A DNA stretch of 64,000 nucleotides. Source: Paraburkholderia susongensis. GTDB taxonomy: Bacteria > Pseudomonadota > Gammaproteobacteria > Burkholderiales > Burkholderiaceae. Positions 53,782 through 63,838 of this stretch are shown piece by piece. Below the pieces are notes generated by a model. It saw only the letters and a program-made list of their open reading frames with translations, was not told the DNA's origin and did no database searches. A program made the position numbers and the translations under genes. The stretch covers positions 1 through 64,000 of the forward strand of contig NZ_FXAT01000004.1 in the NCBI RefSeq assembly GCF_900177725.1, read 5' to 3'. Each line of letters opens with the position of its first letter. Positions within the stretch are counted from its first letter, which is position 1.

Positions 53782-54165
53782 ATGCGCCTGCTTCACACCA
53801 TGATCCGGGTCGGCGACCTCGATCGTTCGATCGCTTTCTATACCGAACTGCTCGGCATGAAACTGCTGCGCCGTGAAGACTATCCCGATGGCAAATTCAC
53901 GCTGGCGTTCGTCGGCTATACGGACGAGCGCGAAGGCACGGTCATCGAGCTGACGCACAACTGGGATACGCCGTCGTACGATCTCGGCAACGGCTTTGGT
54001 CACCTCGCGGTCGCAGTCGAAGACGCCTATGCCGCATGCGAAAAGATCAAGGCGCAAGGCGGCACCGTCGTGCGCGAAGCTGGTCCGATGAAGCACGGCA
54101 CGACCGTGATCGCGTTCGTCACGGACCCGGACGGCTACAAGATCGAATTCATCCAGAAGAAGTGA
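53782..54165 (+). CDS. gloA: lactoylglutathione lyase (glyoxalase I)
   Basis: Metal-dependent glyoxalase I, turning the methylglyoxal-glutathione hemithioacetal into S-lactoylglutathione; 127 residues (E. coli 135). The four metal ligands are visible: His5 (MRLLHT), Glu56 (VIELTHN), His74 (GFGHLAVAV) and Glu122 (YKIEFIQ). The length and lack of insert suit the nickel/cobalt-activated bacterial class. AGGGAG precedes the ATG. A terminator follows 27 bp after the stop. Confidence 0.94.
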   Translation: MRLLHTMIRVGDLDRSIAFYTELLGMKLLRREDYPDGKFTLAFVGYTDEREGTVIELTHNWDTPSYDLGNGFGHLAVAVEDAYAACEKIKAQGGTVVREAGPMKHGTTVIAFVTDPDGYKIEFIQKK

Positions 54166-54191
54166 TGTGAACGGCCGGTTGAATCCGCAGG

Positions 54192-54224
54192 CGCGGCCGG
54201 ACGCAAGTTCCGGCCCGCGTTTTT
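54192..54224 (+). terminator. intrinsic terminator after gloA
   Basis: Stem CGCGGCCGGA (54192-54201) with TCCGGCCCGCG (54209-54219), one bulged C, loop CGCAAGT, then TTTTT (54220-54224). Confidence 0.65.
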
Positions 54225-54253
54225 CATACCGGCCCGAGAGTCCTGAAGCTGCC

Positions 54254-55156
54254 TCAAAGCGTAGGCAGCAATTCCGGCGGATGCGACTTCAGCGTCTGCC
54301 GCGCCTCGCGGAATTCCGGAAAAATCGATTCGACCGTTTGCCAGAAGCGCGGACTGTGATTCATCTCGCGCAGGTGCGCGAGTTCGTGCGCGACGACGTA
54401 ATCGATGATGGACAGCGGAAAATGAATGAGCCGCCAGTTCAGGCGGATCTTGCCGTCGCTCGAACAACTGCCCCAGCGCGTCGCCGCTGAAGACAGGGCA
54501 TACGCGCGATAGTTGACGCCGAGCTTCTGCGCGTAAATCGCCAGACGCTCGCCGAACAGGCGCTTTGCTTCGCCTTGCAGCCAGCCCTGCACACGATCCT
54601 TGATCTGTTGCGGGTCGGCTTGCAACGGCAGCGGCAGCCGTAGCGCGGCGTTCTCGGCGCTGAACGCGAGCGTGCCTTGCGGCGCACCGAGCGTCACGCG
54701 CACTGGCTGGCCGAGGTAGGGCACCTCGGCGCCGTCTTTCCAGTCGATTTTCGGCAGCGCGCGCTGTTCGACGCGCGTTTGCCATTCGATCAGCTTCGTG
54801 AAAATCCAGCGCTGCTTCTCGGTGATCGCCGTTTCGATATCGGCAAGTGTGACCCAGCGCGGCGCGGTGATCGTGAGCCCGGTGCTGTCGATCGCAAAGC
54901 CGATCGAGCGGCGCGCCGAACGTTTGAGCACGTAGTGCAGCGTACGCGAACCGAGGGCGAGGCTGCGCAGCTTGCTGCCGTCCGGCGCGAGCGGCACGGT
55001 GGGCGGTGTGGCTGGCACGAGGCCCGCTGGCCCCGGCGAACCGGGCGCCACAGGTGAAGGGGACGACGACGTCGACCCCGGCTCGGCGAAGAGCGGGAGA
55101 TCGAGCTGCCGGTTTTCGAGCGCCGCGGCGGGCTGCGGCGTAGGAGACTTCTGCAT
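54254..55156 (-). CDS. YgjP-like (SprT/DUF45) metallopeptidase
   Basis: A 300-residue protein with a C-terminal zinc-peptidase domain: VAHELAHLREMNHSPRFW gives HExxH plus a downstream histidine. WGSCSSDGKIRLNWRLIHFP is the other YgjP hallmark. The N-terminal 70 residues are proline/serine-rich and probably disordered. ATG 55156 was chosen over an in-frame TTG at 55174. It is the last gene of the leftward glyQ-glyS-gmhB-plsC series. Substrates are unknown. Confidence 0.85.
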   Translation of the reverse strand: MQKSPTPQPAAALENRQLDLPLFAEPGSTSSSPSPVAPGSPGPAGLVPATPPTVPLAPDGSKLRSLALGSRTLHYVLKRSARRSIGFAIDSTGLTITAPRWVTLADIETAITEKQRWIFTKLIEWQTRVEQRALPKIDWKDGAEVPYLGQPVRVTLGAPQGTLAFSAENAALRLPLPLQADPQQIKDRVQGWLQGEAKRLFGERLAIYAQKLGVNYRAYALSSAATRWGSCSSDGKIRLNWRLIHFPLSIIDYVVAHELAHLREMNHSPRFWQTVESIFPEFREARQTLKSHPPELLPTL

Positions 55157-55196
55157 CGGCTTCGCTTCGCGCAATACGCCGCGAGGGCGTGGCGCG

Positions 55197-55955
55197 TCAG
55201 ATGGGAGCGGCGGCGGAATCGCTTGCCGCCGCGCTGTATGCCGTGGGATCGATGCGGCGCATTTCGGCTTCGATCCACTGTTCGACGCGCGTGTTCACTT
55301 CTTCGGGGGTGAGTCCCGTCGTGTCGATCGGCTTGCCGATCGACACTGTGACTATACCCGGATATTTCGTAAACGAGTTGCGCGGCCAGACGCGTCCGGC
55401 GTTGTGCGCGATCGGCACGACCGGCGCGCCGGTTGCGATCGCGAAGCGCGCACCGCCGGTCTTGTACTTGCCCTGCTTGCCGGTCGGCGTGCGCGTGCCC
55501 TCCGGAAACATGATGACCCACGCGCCTTCGGCCATGCGCGCCTTGCCCTGGTTCGTGACCGACACGAACGCGTATTTGCCTTCCTTGCGGTTGATGTGAA
55601 TCATTTTCAGCATGCCGAGCGCCCAGCCGAAGAACGGCACGTATAGCAGCTCGCGCTTGAACACGTAGCACAGCGGCCGCGGCATGATCGCCGGAAACGC
55701 GAGCGTTTCCCATGCCGACTGATGCTTGGACAGCAGCACCGCCGGACCGTCGGGCAGGTTCTCGTAGCCTTCGATGCGGTAGCGGATGCCGTTCAGGTAG
55801 CGCACCGTCCACAGCGTGATGCGGCACCAGCCGGCCGCCATCCAGTAGCGCTTTTCCGCGCGCAGGAACGGAAACGCGATGAAGCACGCGGTTGCGTACG
55901 GTACCGTGACCAGGACGAAATAGATCAGCAGCAGCAGGGAGCGGAGAGAGCGCAT
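55197..55955 (-). CDS. plsC: 1-acyl-sn-glycerol-3-phosphate acyltransferase
   Basis: Membrane acyltransferase making phosphatidic acid from lysophosphatidate, 252 residues (E. coli 245). A transmembrane helix is at about 5-27 (LLLLIYFVLVTVPYATACF). The active-site box reads SKHQSAWET, an HX4E form of the usual HX4D. The glycerolphosphate-binding motif is FPEGTRTPTGKQ (about 170). The upstream in-frame extension of 40 residues was rejected in favour of ATG 55955. It follows gmhB on the same strand. Confidence 0.9.
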   Translation of the reverse strand: MRSLRSLLLLIYFVLVTVPYATACFIAFPFLRAEKRYWMAAGWCRITLWTVRYLNGIRYRIEGYENLPDGPAVLLSKHQSAWETLAFPAIMPRPLCYVFKRELLYVPFFGWALGMLKMIHINRKEGKYAFVSVTNQGKARMAEGAWVIMFPEGTRTPTGKQGKYKTGGARFAIATGAPVVPIAHNAGRVWPRNSFTKYPGIVTVSIGKPIDTTGLTPEEVNTRVEQWIEAEMRRIDPTAYSAAASDSAAAPI

Positions 55956-55995
55956 CGGCGTGGTCGGTGAGGGTTGGAAACGCGCGGCGTGCGCG

Positions 55996-56550
55996 TCACT
56001 CCTGGGCGTCGGCGAGAAAGTCGAGCGCGAACGCGCGCAGGTCGTCGTGCACGATCGTGCCTTCCGGCAGGCCACCGGCGGCGAGCGTTTTGCGGCCCTT
56101 GCCGGTCAGCACCAGATGCGTGGGATGACCGAGCGCCGCGCCTGCCTGCAGATCGCGCAGCGAATCGCCGACGGTCGGCGTATGCGCCGGATCGATCTCG
56201 AAACGCTCGGCGATCATCTTCAGCATGCCGGGCTTCGGCTTGCGGCATTCGCAGTGGTCTTCCGCCGTGTGCGGGCAGAAGAACACCGCGTCGATGCGCC
56301 CGCCGACGGCCGCCGCCAGCCGGTGCATCTTCAGATGCATGGCGTTCAACGCATTCATGTCGAACAGACCCCGGCCGATGCCCGACTGGTTCGTCGCGAC
56401 CGCGACGCGATAGCCCGCCTGGTTCAGACGCGCGATCGCCTCGAATGCGCCGGGCAGCGCGATCCATTCGTCGGGCGACTTGATGAACGCGTCGGAGTCG
56501 ACGTTGATGACGCCGTCGCGGTCGAGGATCACCACTTTCTTGTTCGGCAT
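55996..56550 (-). CDS. gmhB: D-glycero-beta-D-manno-heptose-1,7-bisphosphate 7-phosphatase
   Basis: HAD phosphatase of ADP-heptose synthesis for the LPS inner core, 184 residues (E. coli 191). The HAD nucleophile motif is ILDRDGVIN (about 7-15). Zinc ligands are in FFCPHTAEDHCECRKPKPG. ATNQSGIGRGLF is the family substrate segment, and GDSLRDLQAGAALG is HAD motif 4. It lies 10 bp after glyS, between translation and lipid genes, as is usual in Burkholderiales. Confidence 0.92.
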   Translation of the reverse strand: MPNKKVVILDRDGVINVDSDAFIKSPDEWIALPGAFEAIARLNQAGYRVAVATNQSGIGRGLFDMNALNAMHLKMHRLAAAVGGRIDAVFFCPHTAEDHCECRKPKPGMLKMIAERFEIDPAHTPTVGDSLRDLQAGAALGHPTHLVLTGKGRKTLAAGGLPEGTIVHDDLRAFALDFLADAQE

Positions 56551-56560
56551 GGCGCTGGGC

Positions 56561-58660
56561 TCAGGCGGCGAGTCGGGAAATGTCGGCGACGCAGTTCATC
56601 TGCTGATGCAGCGCGCCGAGCAAGGCCAGACGATTGGCGCGCAACGCCGGGTCTTCGGCGTTGACCATCACGTCGTTGAAGAACGTGTCGACCGGCTCGC
56701 GCAGTGCGGCGAGCGCGCTGAGCGCACCGGTGTACTCGCGCGCGGCCAGTTGCGACTGCACGCGCGGTGCGACCTGTTCGAGCTGCGCATGCAGCGCTTT
56801 TTCCGCCGCTTCGGTGAACAGTGCGGGCTGCACGCCGCCCGTTGCCGCGCCGTCCGACTTCTTCAGGATGTTCGAGATGCGCTTATTGGCCGCCGCGAGT
56901 GACTCCGCTTCGGCGAGCAACGCGAATTCGCGCACCGCGTCGAGGCGCGCGACGATGTCGTCGAGCCGCGTCGGGTTCAGCGCGAGCACCGCGTCGATTT
57001 CTCCGGCCGCGTAGCCGCGTTCGCGCAGCAGGCCGCGCAGGCGGTCCATGCTGAATTCGTAGATCGCGTCAGTCGAATCGGCGACGTTCGGCACGCCCGC
57101 GAATTGCGCGTAGGCGGCGCGCAGCAGTTCGACGAAGTCGACCGGCAACTGCTTCTCGACCAGAATGCGCAGCACGCCGAGCGCATGACGGCGCAGCGCG
57201 AACGGATCTTTCTCGCCGGTCGGTTGCAGGCCGATGCCCCAGATGCCGACCAGTGTTTCGAGCTTGTCCGCGAGCGCGACGACGGTGCCGGTCGCGGTGG
57301 CGGGCAACGCGTCGCCCGAGAAGCGCGGCTGGTAGTGCTCCGAACACGCGAGCGCGACCTCTTCCGGCTCGCCGTCGTGGCGCGCGTAGTACGTGCCCAT
57401 CGTGCCTTGCAGCTCGGGGAATTCGCCGACCATGTCGGTGATGAGGTCGGCCTTCGCGAGACGCGCCGCGCGTCTGGCGAGCGCGACGTCCGCGCCGGTC
57501 AACCCGGCGATCGCGCCGGCGAGTCCTTCGAGACGCTCGACGCGTTGCAGCGCCGAGCCGAGCTTGTTGTGATAGACGACGTTCGCGAGCAGCGGCACAC
57601 GATCCGCGAGCGGCTTCTTCTTGTCCTGCTCGAAGAAGAACTTCGCGTCGGCGAGACGCGGGCGCACCACGCGCTCGTTACCTTCGACGATCTCGACAGG
57701 CGTCTGCGTCTCGATGTTCGACACGATCAGGAAGCGCGAGCGCAGTTTGCCGTTCGCATCGGTCAGCGCGAAGTACTTCTGGTTCGTCTGCATCGTGAGG
57801 ATCAGGCATTCCTGCGGCACCTGCAGGAATTCGTCCTCGAAGCGGCATTCATAGACCACGGGCCATTCGACGAGCGACGTCACTTCGTCGAGCAGCGACT
57901 CGGGCATCACGACCTTGTCTTCGCCTGCCTGTTCGAGCAGTTGCACGCGGATGGTTTCCTTGCGCTCGGCGAAACTCGCGACCACACGGCCTTTGTGCTT
58001 GAGCGTTTCGGCATACGACTGCGCATGCTGGATCTGCACGAAGCCTTCGGAGAGGAAGCGATGGCCGAGCGTGGTGTCGTCGGCGTCGATGCCGAGCGCG
58101 CTGACCGGCACGATTTCTTCGCCGTGCAGCGCGGTCAGTCGATGCGCCGGACGCACGAATTGCACGCTCGAACCGTCCGGGCGCTGATACGTCATCGGCT
58201 TCGGAATCGGCAGCTTCGCGAGCGTTTCGTCGAGCGCGCCCTGCAGGCCGTCGGCGAGCGTCGCACCCGGCGCCGCATAGCGCAGGAAGAAGGCTTCGGC
58301 CTTGCCGTCCTGGGCGCGTTCGAGGTCGTTCACCGAGAAGTCGGGGAAGCCGAGCGCGGCGAGCTTCTTCGCGAGCGGCGCGGTGGGCTGGCCGTCCTTG
58401 TCGAGCGCGACCGAGACCGGCAGCACTTTTTCGCGCACGTGCTTTTCCGGCGCGACCGCGCGCACATTGTGGAGGGTGAGAGCGAGGCGGCGCGGCGTCG
58501 CATAGCGTTCGAACGACAGGTCGCCTTCGATCAGATCGCGCGCCGCGAGGCGCTGCGCAATGCCTTCGGCGAAGGCGTCGCCCAGACGCGCGAGCGCCTT
58601 GGGCGGCAGCTCTTCGGTCAGCAGCTCGACGAGCAGGGTAGCGTGTTGAGATTGAGTCAT
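56561..58660 (-). CDS. glyS: glycyl-tRNA synthetase beta subunit
   Basis: Beta subunit of the heterotetrameric GlyRS, 699 residues (E. coli 689), carrying tRNA recognition. The N-terminus [19 protein letters not shown] is characteristic. [26 protein letters not shown] sequence lies at about 290, and the C-terminal anticodon-binding DALR-type domain at about 590-690. It starts 15 bp after glyQ, so the two subunits are coexpressed. Confidence 0.95.
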   Translation of the reverse strand: MTQSQHATLLVELLTEELPPKALARLGDAFAEGIAQRLAARDLIEGDLSFERYATPRRLALTLHNVRAVAPEKHVREKVLPVSVALDKDGQPTAPLAKKLAALGFPDFSVNDLERAQDGKAEAFFLRYAAPGATLADGLQGALDETLAKLPIPKPMTYQRPDGSSVQFVRPAHRLTALHGEEIVPVSALGIDADDTTLGHRFLSEGFVQIQHAQSYAETLKHKGRVVASFAERKETIRVQLLEQAGEDKVVMPESLLDEVTSLVEWPVVYECRFEDEFLQVPQECLILTMQTNQKYFALTDANGKLRSRFLIVSNIETQTPVEIVEGNERVVRPRLADAKFFFEQDKKKPLADRVPLLANVVYHNKLGSALQRVERLEGLAGAIAGLTGADVALARRAARLAKADLITDMVGEFPELQGTMGTYYARHDGEPEEVALACSEHYQPRFSGDALPATATGTVVALADKLETLVGIWGIGLQPTGEKDPFALRRHALGVLRILVEKQLPVDFVELLRAAYAQFAGVPNVADSTDAIYEFSMDRLRGLLRERGYAAGEIDAVLALNPTRLDDIVARLDAVREFALLAEAESLAAANKRISNILKKSDGAATGGVQPALFTEAAEKALHAQLEQVAPRVQSQLAAREYTGALSALAALREPVDTFFNDVMVNAEDPALRANRLALLGALHQQMNCVADISRLAA

Positions 58661-58675
58661 TGGTTGAGGTTCTCG

Positions 58676-59683
58676 TCAGTCCTGGTCGATCTTGCGCTCG
58701 ACTTTCAGCGGCGGCGCCCACGCGGGCATCGCGGCTTCCTGCTCGTCGGTGGTGAGGCCGGGCACGCCGTGCACCGGATTGCCGAGCATCGGGAAGCCGA
58801 GCTTTTCGCGCGAGTCGTAGTAAGCCTGCGCGACCAGACGCGACAGCGCGCGAATCCGGCCGATGTATGCCGCGCGTTCCGTGACCGAAATCGCGCCGCG
58901 CGCGTCGAGCAGGTTGAACGTGTGGCCGGCCTTCAGCACGAGTTCATAAGCAGGCAGCGCGATCTGCGCTTCGATCATGCGCTTCGCTTCCGCTTCGTAG
59001 CTGTTGAAGAACGTGAACAGCAGATCGACGTTCGCGTGCTCGAAGTTATACGTGGACTGTTCGACTTCGTTCTGGTGATACACGTCGCCATAGGTGAGGC
59101 GGCGGATTTCCGGGCCATTCGGGCCTTGCTCTTCCCACTCGGTCCACACGAGGTCGTAGACATTCTCGACCTTTTGCAGATACATCGCGAGGCGCTCGAG
59201 GCCGTAGGTGATTTCGCCGAGCACCGGCTTGCAGTCGAGGCCGCCGACCTGCTGGAAGTACGTGAACTGGGTCACTTCCATGCCGTTCAGCCACACTTCC
59301 CAGCCGAGACCCCAGGCGCCGAGCGTCGGGTTTTCCCAGTCGTCCTCGACGAAGCGCACGTCGTTCTGCCTGAGGTCGAAGCCGAGCGCTTCGAGCGAGC
59401 CCAGATACAGGTCGAGAATGTTTTCCGGCGCGGGCTTGAGCACCACCTGGTACTGGTAGTAATGCTGCAGACGGTTCGGGTTCTCGCCGTAGCGGCCGTC
59501 CTTCGGGCGGCGCGACGGTTGCACGTAGGCGGCGCGCCACGGCTCGGGGCCGATTGCGCGCAGGAACGTGTGGACGTGGGACGTGCCCGCGCCGACTTCC
59601 ATGTCGATTGGCTGGAGCAACGCGCAGCCCTGCTTGTCCCAGTAGGACTGCAAGGTCAGGATGATTTGCTGAAACGTGAGCAT
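58676..59683 (-). CDS. glyQ: glycyl-tRNA synthetase alpha subunit
   Basis: Catalytic class II subunit of GlyRS, 335 residues (E. coli 303). Seen are [20 protein letters not shown] at the N-terminus and [36 protein letters not shown] and [14 protein letters not shown] 59683 was chosen; an in-frame start six residues upstream is possible. A -10-like TAAAAT on this strand (59769-59764) may mark its promoter. Confidence 0.95.
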   Translation of the reverse strand: MLTFQQIILTLQSYWDKQGCALLQPIDMEVGAGTSHVHTFLRAIGPEPWRAAYVQPSRRPKDGRYGENPNRLQHYYQYQVVLKPAPENILDLYLGSLEALGFDLRQNDVRFVEDDWENPTLGAWGLGWEVWLNGMEVTQFTYFQQVGGLDCKPVLGEITYGLERLAMYLQKVENVYDLVWTEWEEQGPNGPEIRRLTYGDVYHQNEVEQSTYNFEHANVDLLFTFFNSYEAEAKRMIEAQIALPAYELVLKAGHTFNLLDARGAISVTERAAYIGRIRALSRLVAQAYYDSREKLGFPMLGNPVHGVPGLTTDEQEAAMPAWAPPLKVERKIDQD

Positions 59684-59836
59684 GAAGTGCCTTTCGGGCA
59701 TGGGGCCGTGCCGCGTGCGCCGGCGCGCGCGAGGGGGCCGTGGAGCGAAGTGCTAAACCCGAGATTTTAACGGAAAGGAAAGGGTGCGGCCCGTTTTGCG
59801 GGGCCGCACGGGCGCGCGGGCGGTTTTGGGCGAGCC

Positions 59837-59877
59837 AGGGCCCGTTCGCAACTCTGTAATTAGCGTGAACAGGCCCT
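59837..59877. repeat. 11-bp inverted repeat at the 3' end of the GltB-like gene
   Basis: AGGGCCCGTTC (59837-59847) and GAACAGGCCCT (59867-59877) pair with one G-T mismatch around a 19-nt loop (GCAACTCTGTAATTAGCGT). The right arm overlaps the stop codon of the GltB-like gene. There is no T-run. Confidence 0.6.
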
Positions 59878-61486
59878 AACTTGCCGCCAGCTCCGCTTTC
59901 GGCGAGAACGAATCGCTTTGCGCGATCGGCCAGTACTTCTCGAACAGCGTATAGCGGTAGTTGCCGTTGAGCAGATCGTTCGGTTCGAGATACTTGAGCA
60001 GGTCCGACATGAGCCGCACTTCATGCGACGACACGCGCCGCACGATGTGATGCGCGCGCAACTCCGCCGGATGTTTGAGCCCCGCGGCCTGGATGATCTC
60101 CTGCAACGCGTGCAGCGTGTTGTGGTGGAAGCTGAACACGCGGTCGGCCTTGTCCGGCACGACGAGCGCGCGCTGGCGCACCGGGTCCTGGGTCGCGACG
60201 CCGGTCGGGCAGCGGCCCGTGTGGCAGGTCTGCGCCTGGATGCAGCCGACCGCGAACATGAAGCCGCGCGCCGCGTTGACCCAGTCCGCGCCGATCGCGA
60301 GCGTCTTCGCGATGTCGAACGCGGTAATCATCTTGCCGCTCGCGCCGATGCGGATGCGCTGCCGCAGGCCGATGCCGACCAGCGTGTTGTGCACGAGCAG
60401 CAGCCCTTCCTGCAACGGCACGCCGACGTGATCGGTGAATTCAAGCGGCGCCGCGCCCGTGCCGCCCTCTGCGCCGTCGACGACGATGAAATCCGGCAGG
60501 ATGCCCGTTTCCAGCATCGCCTTCGCGATGCCGAAGAATTCCCACGGGTGCCCGATGCACAGCTTGAAGCCGGTCGGCTTGCCGCCCGAGAGCGTGCGCA
60601 GCCGCTCGACGAATTCGAGCAGTTCGCGCGGCGTCGAGAACTCGGAATGCGTCGCGGGCGAGATGCAGTCGCGGCCCATCGGCACGCCGCGCGTTTCCGC
60701 GATTTCGGGCGTGATCTTGGCGGCCGGCAGCACGCCGCCGTGACCGGGCTTCGCGCCTTGCGAGAGCTTCACCTCGATCATCTTCACCTGGGGCTCGGCG
60801 GCCTGCTTCGCGAACTTCTCCGCGTTGAAGCTGCCGTCGTCGTTACGGCATCCGAAATAACCCGAGGCGATTTCCCAGATGATGTCGCCGCCATGCTCGC
60901 GGTGATACTTCGACATCGAGCCTTCGCCGGTGTCGTGCGCGAAGTTGCCTTTCTTCGCGCCGAGATTGAGCGCCATGATCGCGTTCGCCGACAGCGAGCC
61001 GAAGCTCATCGCCGAGACGTTGAAGATCGACATCGAATAGGGCTGCGCGCGATCCGGCCCGACGACGATGCGGAAGTCGTGACCGTCGAGCGTGGTCGGC
61101 GCGAGCGAGTGGCTGATCCATTCGTGCGCGATGGCCTTCACGTCGATCCTCGTGCCGTACGGGCGGCTGTCGACGTCGTTCTTCGCACGCTGATAGACGA
61201 TGCTGCGTTGCGCGCGCGAGAACGGTTTTTCGTCGGTATCGTCCTCGACGAAATACTGGCGGATCTCCGGGCGGATGAATTCGAAGATGAAGCGCAGGTG
61301 GCCCCACAGCGGGTAATTGCGCAGGATCGCGTGGTGCTGCTGGGTCAGATCGAACACGCCGAGCGCGACGAGCGCCGCCGGCACGACGAGCCAGAACCAC
61401 GACAGGTGATGTGTCGCGGCAAGCGCGGCGCACACGACGAGGAGCGCGATTGCGCACCACATGGCCAGATAGCGTCGAGAAAACAT
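59876..61486 (-). CDS. membrane-anchored FMN-binding glutamate synthase-like protein
   Basis: A 536-residue protein with two N-terminal transmembrane helices (about 7-25 and 28-45) and a GltB-type FMN/Fe-S barrel domain (about 130-500). Segments are NVSAMSFGSLSANAIMALN (about 152), GAKPGHGGVLP, VDGAEGGTGAAP (FMN phosphate site) and CIQAQTCHTGRCPTG, a C-x5-C-x4-C 3Fe-4S motif. It lacks the amidotransferase domain and glutamate synthase partner, so it is not a complete GOGAT. Membrane anchoring suggests electron exchange with the respiratory chain; the true reaction is unknown. Confidence 0.85.
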   Translation of the reverse strand: MFSRRYLAMWCAIALLVVCAALAATHHLSWFWLVVPAALVALGVFDLTQQHHAILRNYPLWGHLRFIFEFIRPEIRQYFVEDDTDEKPFSRAQRSIVYQRAKNDVDSRPYGTRIDVKAIAHEWISHSLAPTTLDGHDFRIVVGPDRAQPYSMSIFNVSAMSFGSLSANAIMALNLGAKKGNFAHDTGEGSMSKYHREHGGDIIWEIASGYFGCRNDDGSFNAEKFAKQAAEPQVKMIEVKLSQGAKPGHGGVLPAAKITPEIAETRGVPMGRDCISPATHSEFSTPRELLEFVERLRTLSGGKPTGFKLCIGHPWEFFGIAKAMLETGILPDFIVVDGAEGGTGAAPLEFTDHVGVPLQEGLLLVHNTLVGIGLRQRIRIGASGKMITAFDIAKTLAIGADWVNAARGFMFAVGCIQAQTCHTGRCPTGVATQDPVRQRALVVPDKADRVFSFHHNTLHALQEIIQAAGLKHPAELRAHHIVRRVSSHEVRLMSDLLKYLEPNDLLNGNYRYTLFEKYWPIAQSDSFSPKAELAAS

Positions 61487-61652
61487 GGGGGCTCCAGTGC
61501 AGTGAAGATCGTTGCGGCGGGATCGTCCGCGCGGGCGGCGCAGACGGAATTCACCGCGAAGGAAAACTGGCGGGCGCGAGTCGGCGTGAAACGGATGTTA
61601 GCCTGAAGCGGCCGGGCGCGCCGCTCCCGCGAACATCGCCGCTATGCATCGT

Positions 61653-62876
61653 TCAACGCGCGCCCAGCAGCGCCGCTTTTTGCCGCTGGCCTTGCGGCTT
61701 TTTCCGCGAGCGCGCCTTCGGCTGGGCTTGCGGCTGAACTTGCGGCAGTTCGTCCGGCTGGCCGGTCACTGCATGTTCGATGATGCCGCCGCCGAGGCAC
61801 ACGTCGCCGTCATACAGCACTGCCGATTGCCCCGGCGTGACCGCCCATTGCGCGGCGTCGAAGGTCAGCTCGAAAAGGTCGCCGCTCGCCGCGTCACGGT
61901 TGCTCGCGTGACTGAACGTGCACGCCGCGTCCGCCTGCCGGTAACGCGTTTTCGCGCCGCACGCAAAGCCTTCCGCCGGCGGCTCGCCCGCGACCCAGCT
62001 CGTATTGCCCGCGCTAAGCGTATGGCACAGCAGCCACGGATGATCGTGCCCCTGCGCGACGAACAGCGTATTCGACGGGATGTCCTTGCCGGCCACGAAC
62101 CACGGGTCGCCGCTGCCGTCCTTGCTGCCGCCGAGGCCGATGCCCTTGCGCTGGCCGAACGTGTAGAACGCGAGGCCGATGTGCTCGCCGACTACCTTGC
62201 CCTCGGTCGTCATCATCGGGCCGGGTTGGGTCGGCAGATAGCGGTTCAGGAAGTCGCGGAACGGCCGCTCGCCGATGAAGCAGATGCCGGTCGAATCTTT
62301 CTTTTTCGCGTTCGGCAGGCCGATCTGTTCGGCGATCTCGCGCACTTTCGTCTTGGGAATCTCGCCGAGCGGAAACAGGGTCTTCGACAGTTGCGCCTGG
62401 TTCAGCCGATGCAGGAAGTACGACTGGTCTTTCGTGTGATCGAGCGCCTTCAGCAGCTCGAAGCGGCCGTCGCGCTCGTGGTTCTGGCGCACGCGCGCGT
62501 AGTGGCCGGTAGCGATGGTTTGCGCGCCGAGCGACATCGCGTGATCGAGAAAGGCCTTGAACTTGATTTCGGCGTTGCACAGCACGTCCGGGTTCGGCGT
62601 GCGGCCGGCCGAGTATTCGCGCAGGAACTCGGCGAACACGCGGTCCTTGTATTCGGCCGCGAAGTTGACCGCCTCGACGTCGATGCCGATCAGGTCCGCC
62701 ACCGATACCACGTCGATCCAGTCCTGCCGCGTCGAGCAGTATTCGCTGTCGTCGTCGTCTTCCCAGTTCTTCATGAAGAGGCCGACCACGTCGTAGCCCT
62801 GTTCCTTCAGCAGCCACGCGGTGACCGACGAATCGACGCCGCCCGACATGCCTACTACGACTTTGCGCTTGCTCAT
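61653..62876 (-). CDS. mnmA: tRNA-specific 2-thiouridylase
   Basis: Enzyme adding sulfur to uridine 34 of tRNA-Lys, -Glu and -Gln, 407 residues (E. coli 368). The PP-loop [10 protein letters not shown] is at residues 9-18. The two catalytic cysteines are in [12 protein letters not shown] and [10 protein letters not shown]. The C-terminal extension [15 protein letters not shown] is basic. The long upstream frame was cut at ATG 62876, where family similarity begins ([13 protein letters not shown]). The NUDIX hydrolase gene lies 86 bp upstream on the same strand. Confidence 0.94.
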   Translation of the reverse strand: MSKRKVVVGMSGGVDSSVTAWLLKEQGYDVVGLFMKNWEDDDDSEYCSTRQDWIDVVSVADLIGIDVEAVNFAAEYKDRVFAEFLREYSAGRTPNPDVLCNAEIKFKAFLDHAMSLGAQTIATGHYARVRQNHERDGRFELLKALDHTKDQSYFLHRLNQAQLSKTLFPLGEIPKTKVREIAEQIGLPNAKKKDSTGICFIGERPFRDFLNRYLPTQPGPMMTTEGKVVGEHIGLAFYTFGQRKGIGLGGSKDGSGDPWFVAGKDIPSNTLFVAQGHDHPWLLCHTLSAGNTSWVAGEPPAEGFACGAKTRYRQADAACTFSHASNRDAASGDLFELTFDAAQWAVTPGQSAVLYDGDVCLGGGIIEHAVTGQPDELPQVQPQAQPKARSRKKPQGQRQKAALLGAR

Positions 62877-62962
62877 AAGGTGCTCACTGGGTGCTGCATG
62901 ACTGCATGGATCGTGGCGTCGCCGCTCGTGACGGCTGCCGCGATGGTTATCGCGAGGTTGGT

Positions 62963-63442
62963 CTATCGTTTGGGCCCGACCGAATGCGTATGCACGAAGT
63001 CGAGCGGGAAACGCCGGCCGGCCAGGTAATCGTCGACGCACTGCATGACGAGCGGTGTGCGGTGCCGCTCCGGGCACGCGCGCAGTTCGTCGGCGCTCAT
63101 CCACAGCGTGCGGGCGATGTCGGGGTCGAGCGAGCGCGTCGCATCCGGTTCGCCGCCCGCGCCGCAATAGGTGAAGCGCAAGTACGTGGTGCCCTCACGG
63201 CCCGGCCGCTCGAAGTGGGTCATGTACATGCCGACCAGCGCCTCGGGCGTGAACGGATGGGCGGTTTCCTCGAGCGTTTCGCGGATCACCGCTTCCAGCA
63301 GCGTTTCGCCCGCCTCCAGATGGCCGGCGGGCTGATTCAGGCGCAGGCCGGCGGCGGTATGTTCCTCGACCAGCAGGAAGCGCCCGTCACGCTCGACGAT
63401 CGCCGCGACGGTGACGTGCGGCAGCCAGGTTTCCGGTTTCAT
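62963..63442 (-). CDS. NUDIX hydrolase (NudJ-like)
   Basis: A 159-residue NUDIX pyrophosphohydrolase. The box [20 protein letters not shown] is complete up to the final glycine, which is alanine here (ETAH). NPRW-like context [21 protein letters not shown] matches NudJ, which acts on thiamine and nucleoside phosphates. It is adjacent to mnmA, a pairing known from gamma-proteobacteria, where the NUDIX gene lies next to the thiouridylase. Substrate not determined. Confidence 0.85.
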   Translation of the reverse strand: MKPETWLPHVTVAAIVERDGRFLLVEEHTAAGLRLNQPAGHLEAGETLLEAVIRETLEETAHPFTPEALVGMYMTHFERPGREGTTYLRFTYCGAGGEPDATRSLDPDIARTLWMSADELRACPERHRTPLVMQCVDDYLAGRRFPLDFVHTHSVGPKR

Positions 63443-63838
63443 GGGTGCGCATTTTACCGGTTATGGGCGCGCGCTGCCGGGCGGCGGGCCGGGCAGTGGC
63501 TGGGCAGCGGCCCGGCCTCGGCCGGCGGCGGTTCGCGGCGGCTGGCGGCCAGATGGGCGGCAAACCCGGGCCAATGCGGGGCCAATCCCGGGGCAATCCG
63601 CGGGGCCAATCCCGGGGCCGTCAGGTGGCCGCTGGCTGCCCGGCGGGCGGCCAATTCGAGGCCGCCGGCTGTCCGATTCGCGGCCAATCGGCGCCCTTGC
63701 CGCTCCCCAGCATTGACCCCGATTTTTGCGCCGCGGCGGTTTCGGTTAAAGTGGGACCTTCGTTAGCCGTTGCATCTGCAAGCCGGCGTGCCTCGTCGGC
63801 CGATCTGTCGTCAAACAGGAAGTCGAGGAGGAACAACG
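63443..63838. other. 396-bp intergenic region, GC-rich and repetitive, between NUDIX gene and pntA
   Basis: No supported gene. The left part is almost purely G/C with GGCGG and GGCCGG runs. A 12-bp minisatellite lies at 63567-63620. Rightward open frames through it are low-complexity R/A/G/P sequence. Nearer pntA are TTGACC (63713-63718) and TAAAGT (63747-63752), too far apart for one promoter. GAGGAGGA (63824-63831) is the pntA ribosome-binding site. Confidence 0.6.
63567..63620. repeat. 12-bp G-rich minisatellite (about 4.5 units)
   Basis: Units of CGGGGCCAATCC at 63567-63576 (short), 63577-63588, 63589-63600, 63601-63612, and a partial at 63613-63620. Five runs of three to four G are spaced by 7-8 bases. 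Confidence 0.75.

Noticed and set aside
55197..55955. Possible inactive PlsC because the box is HX4E rather than HX4D
   Set aside because: KHQSxWE variants are common in proteobacterial PlsC, and the FPEGTR motif and membrane helix are intact, so loss of function is not indicated.
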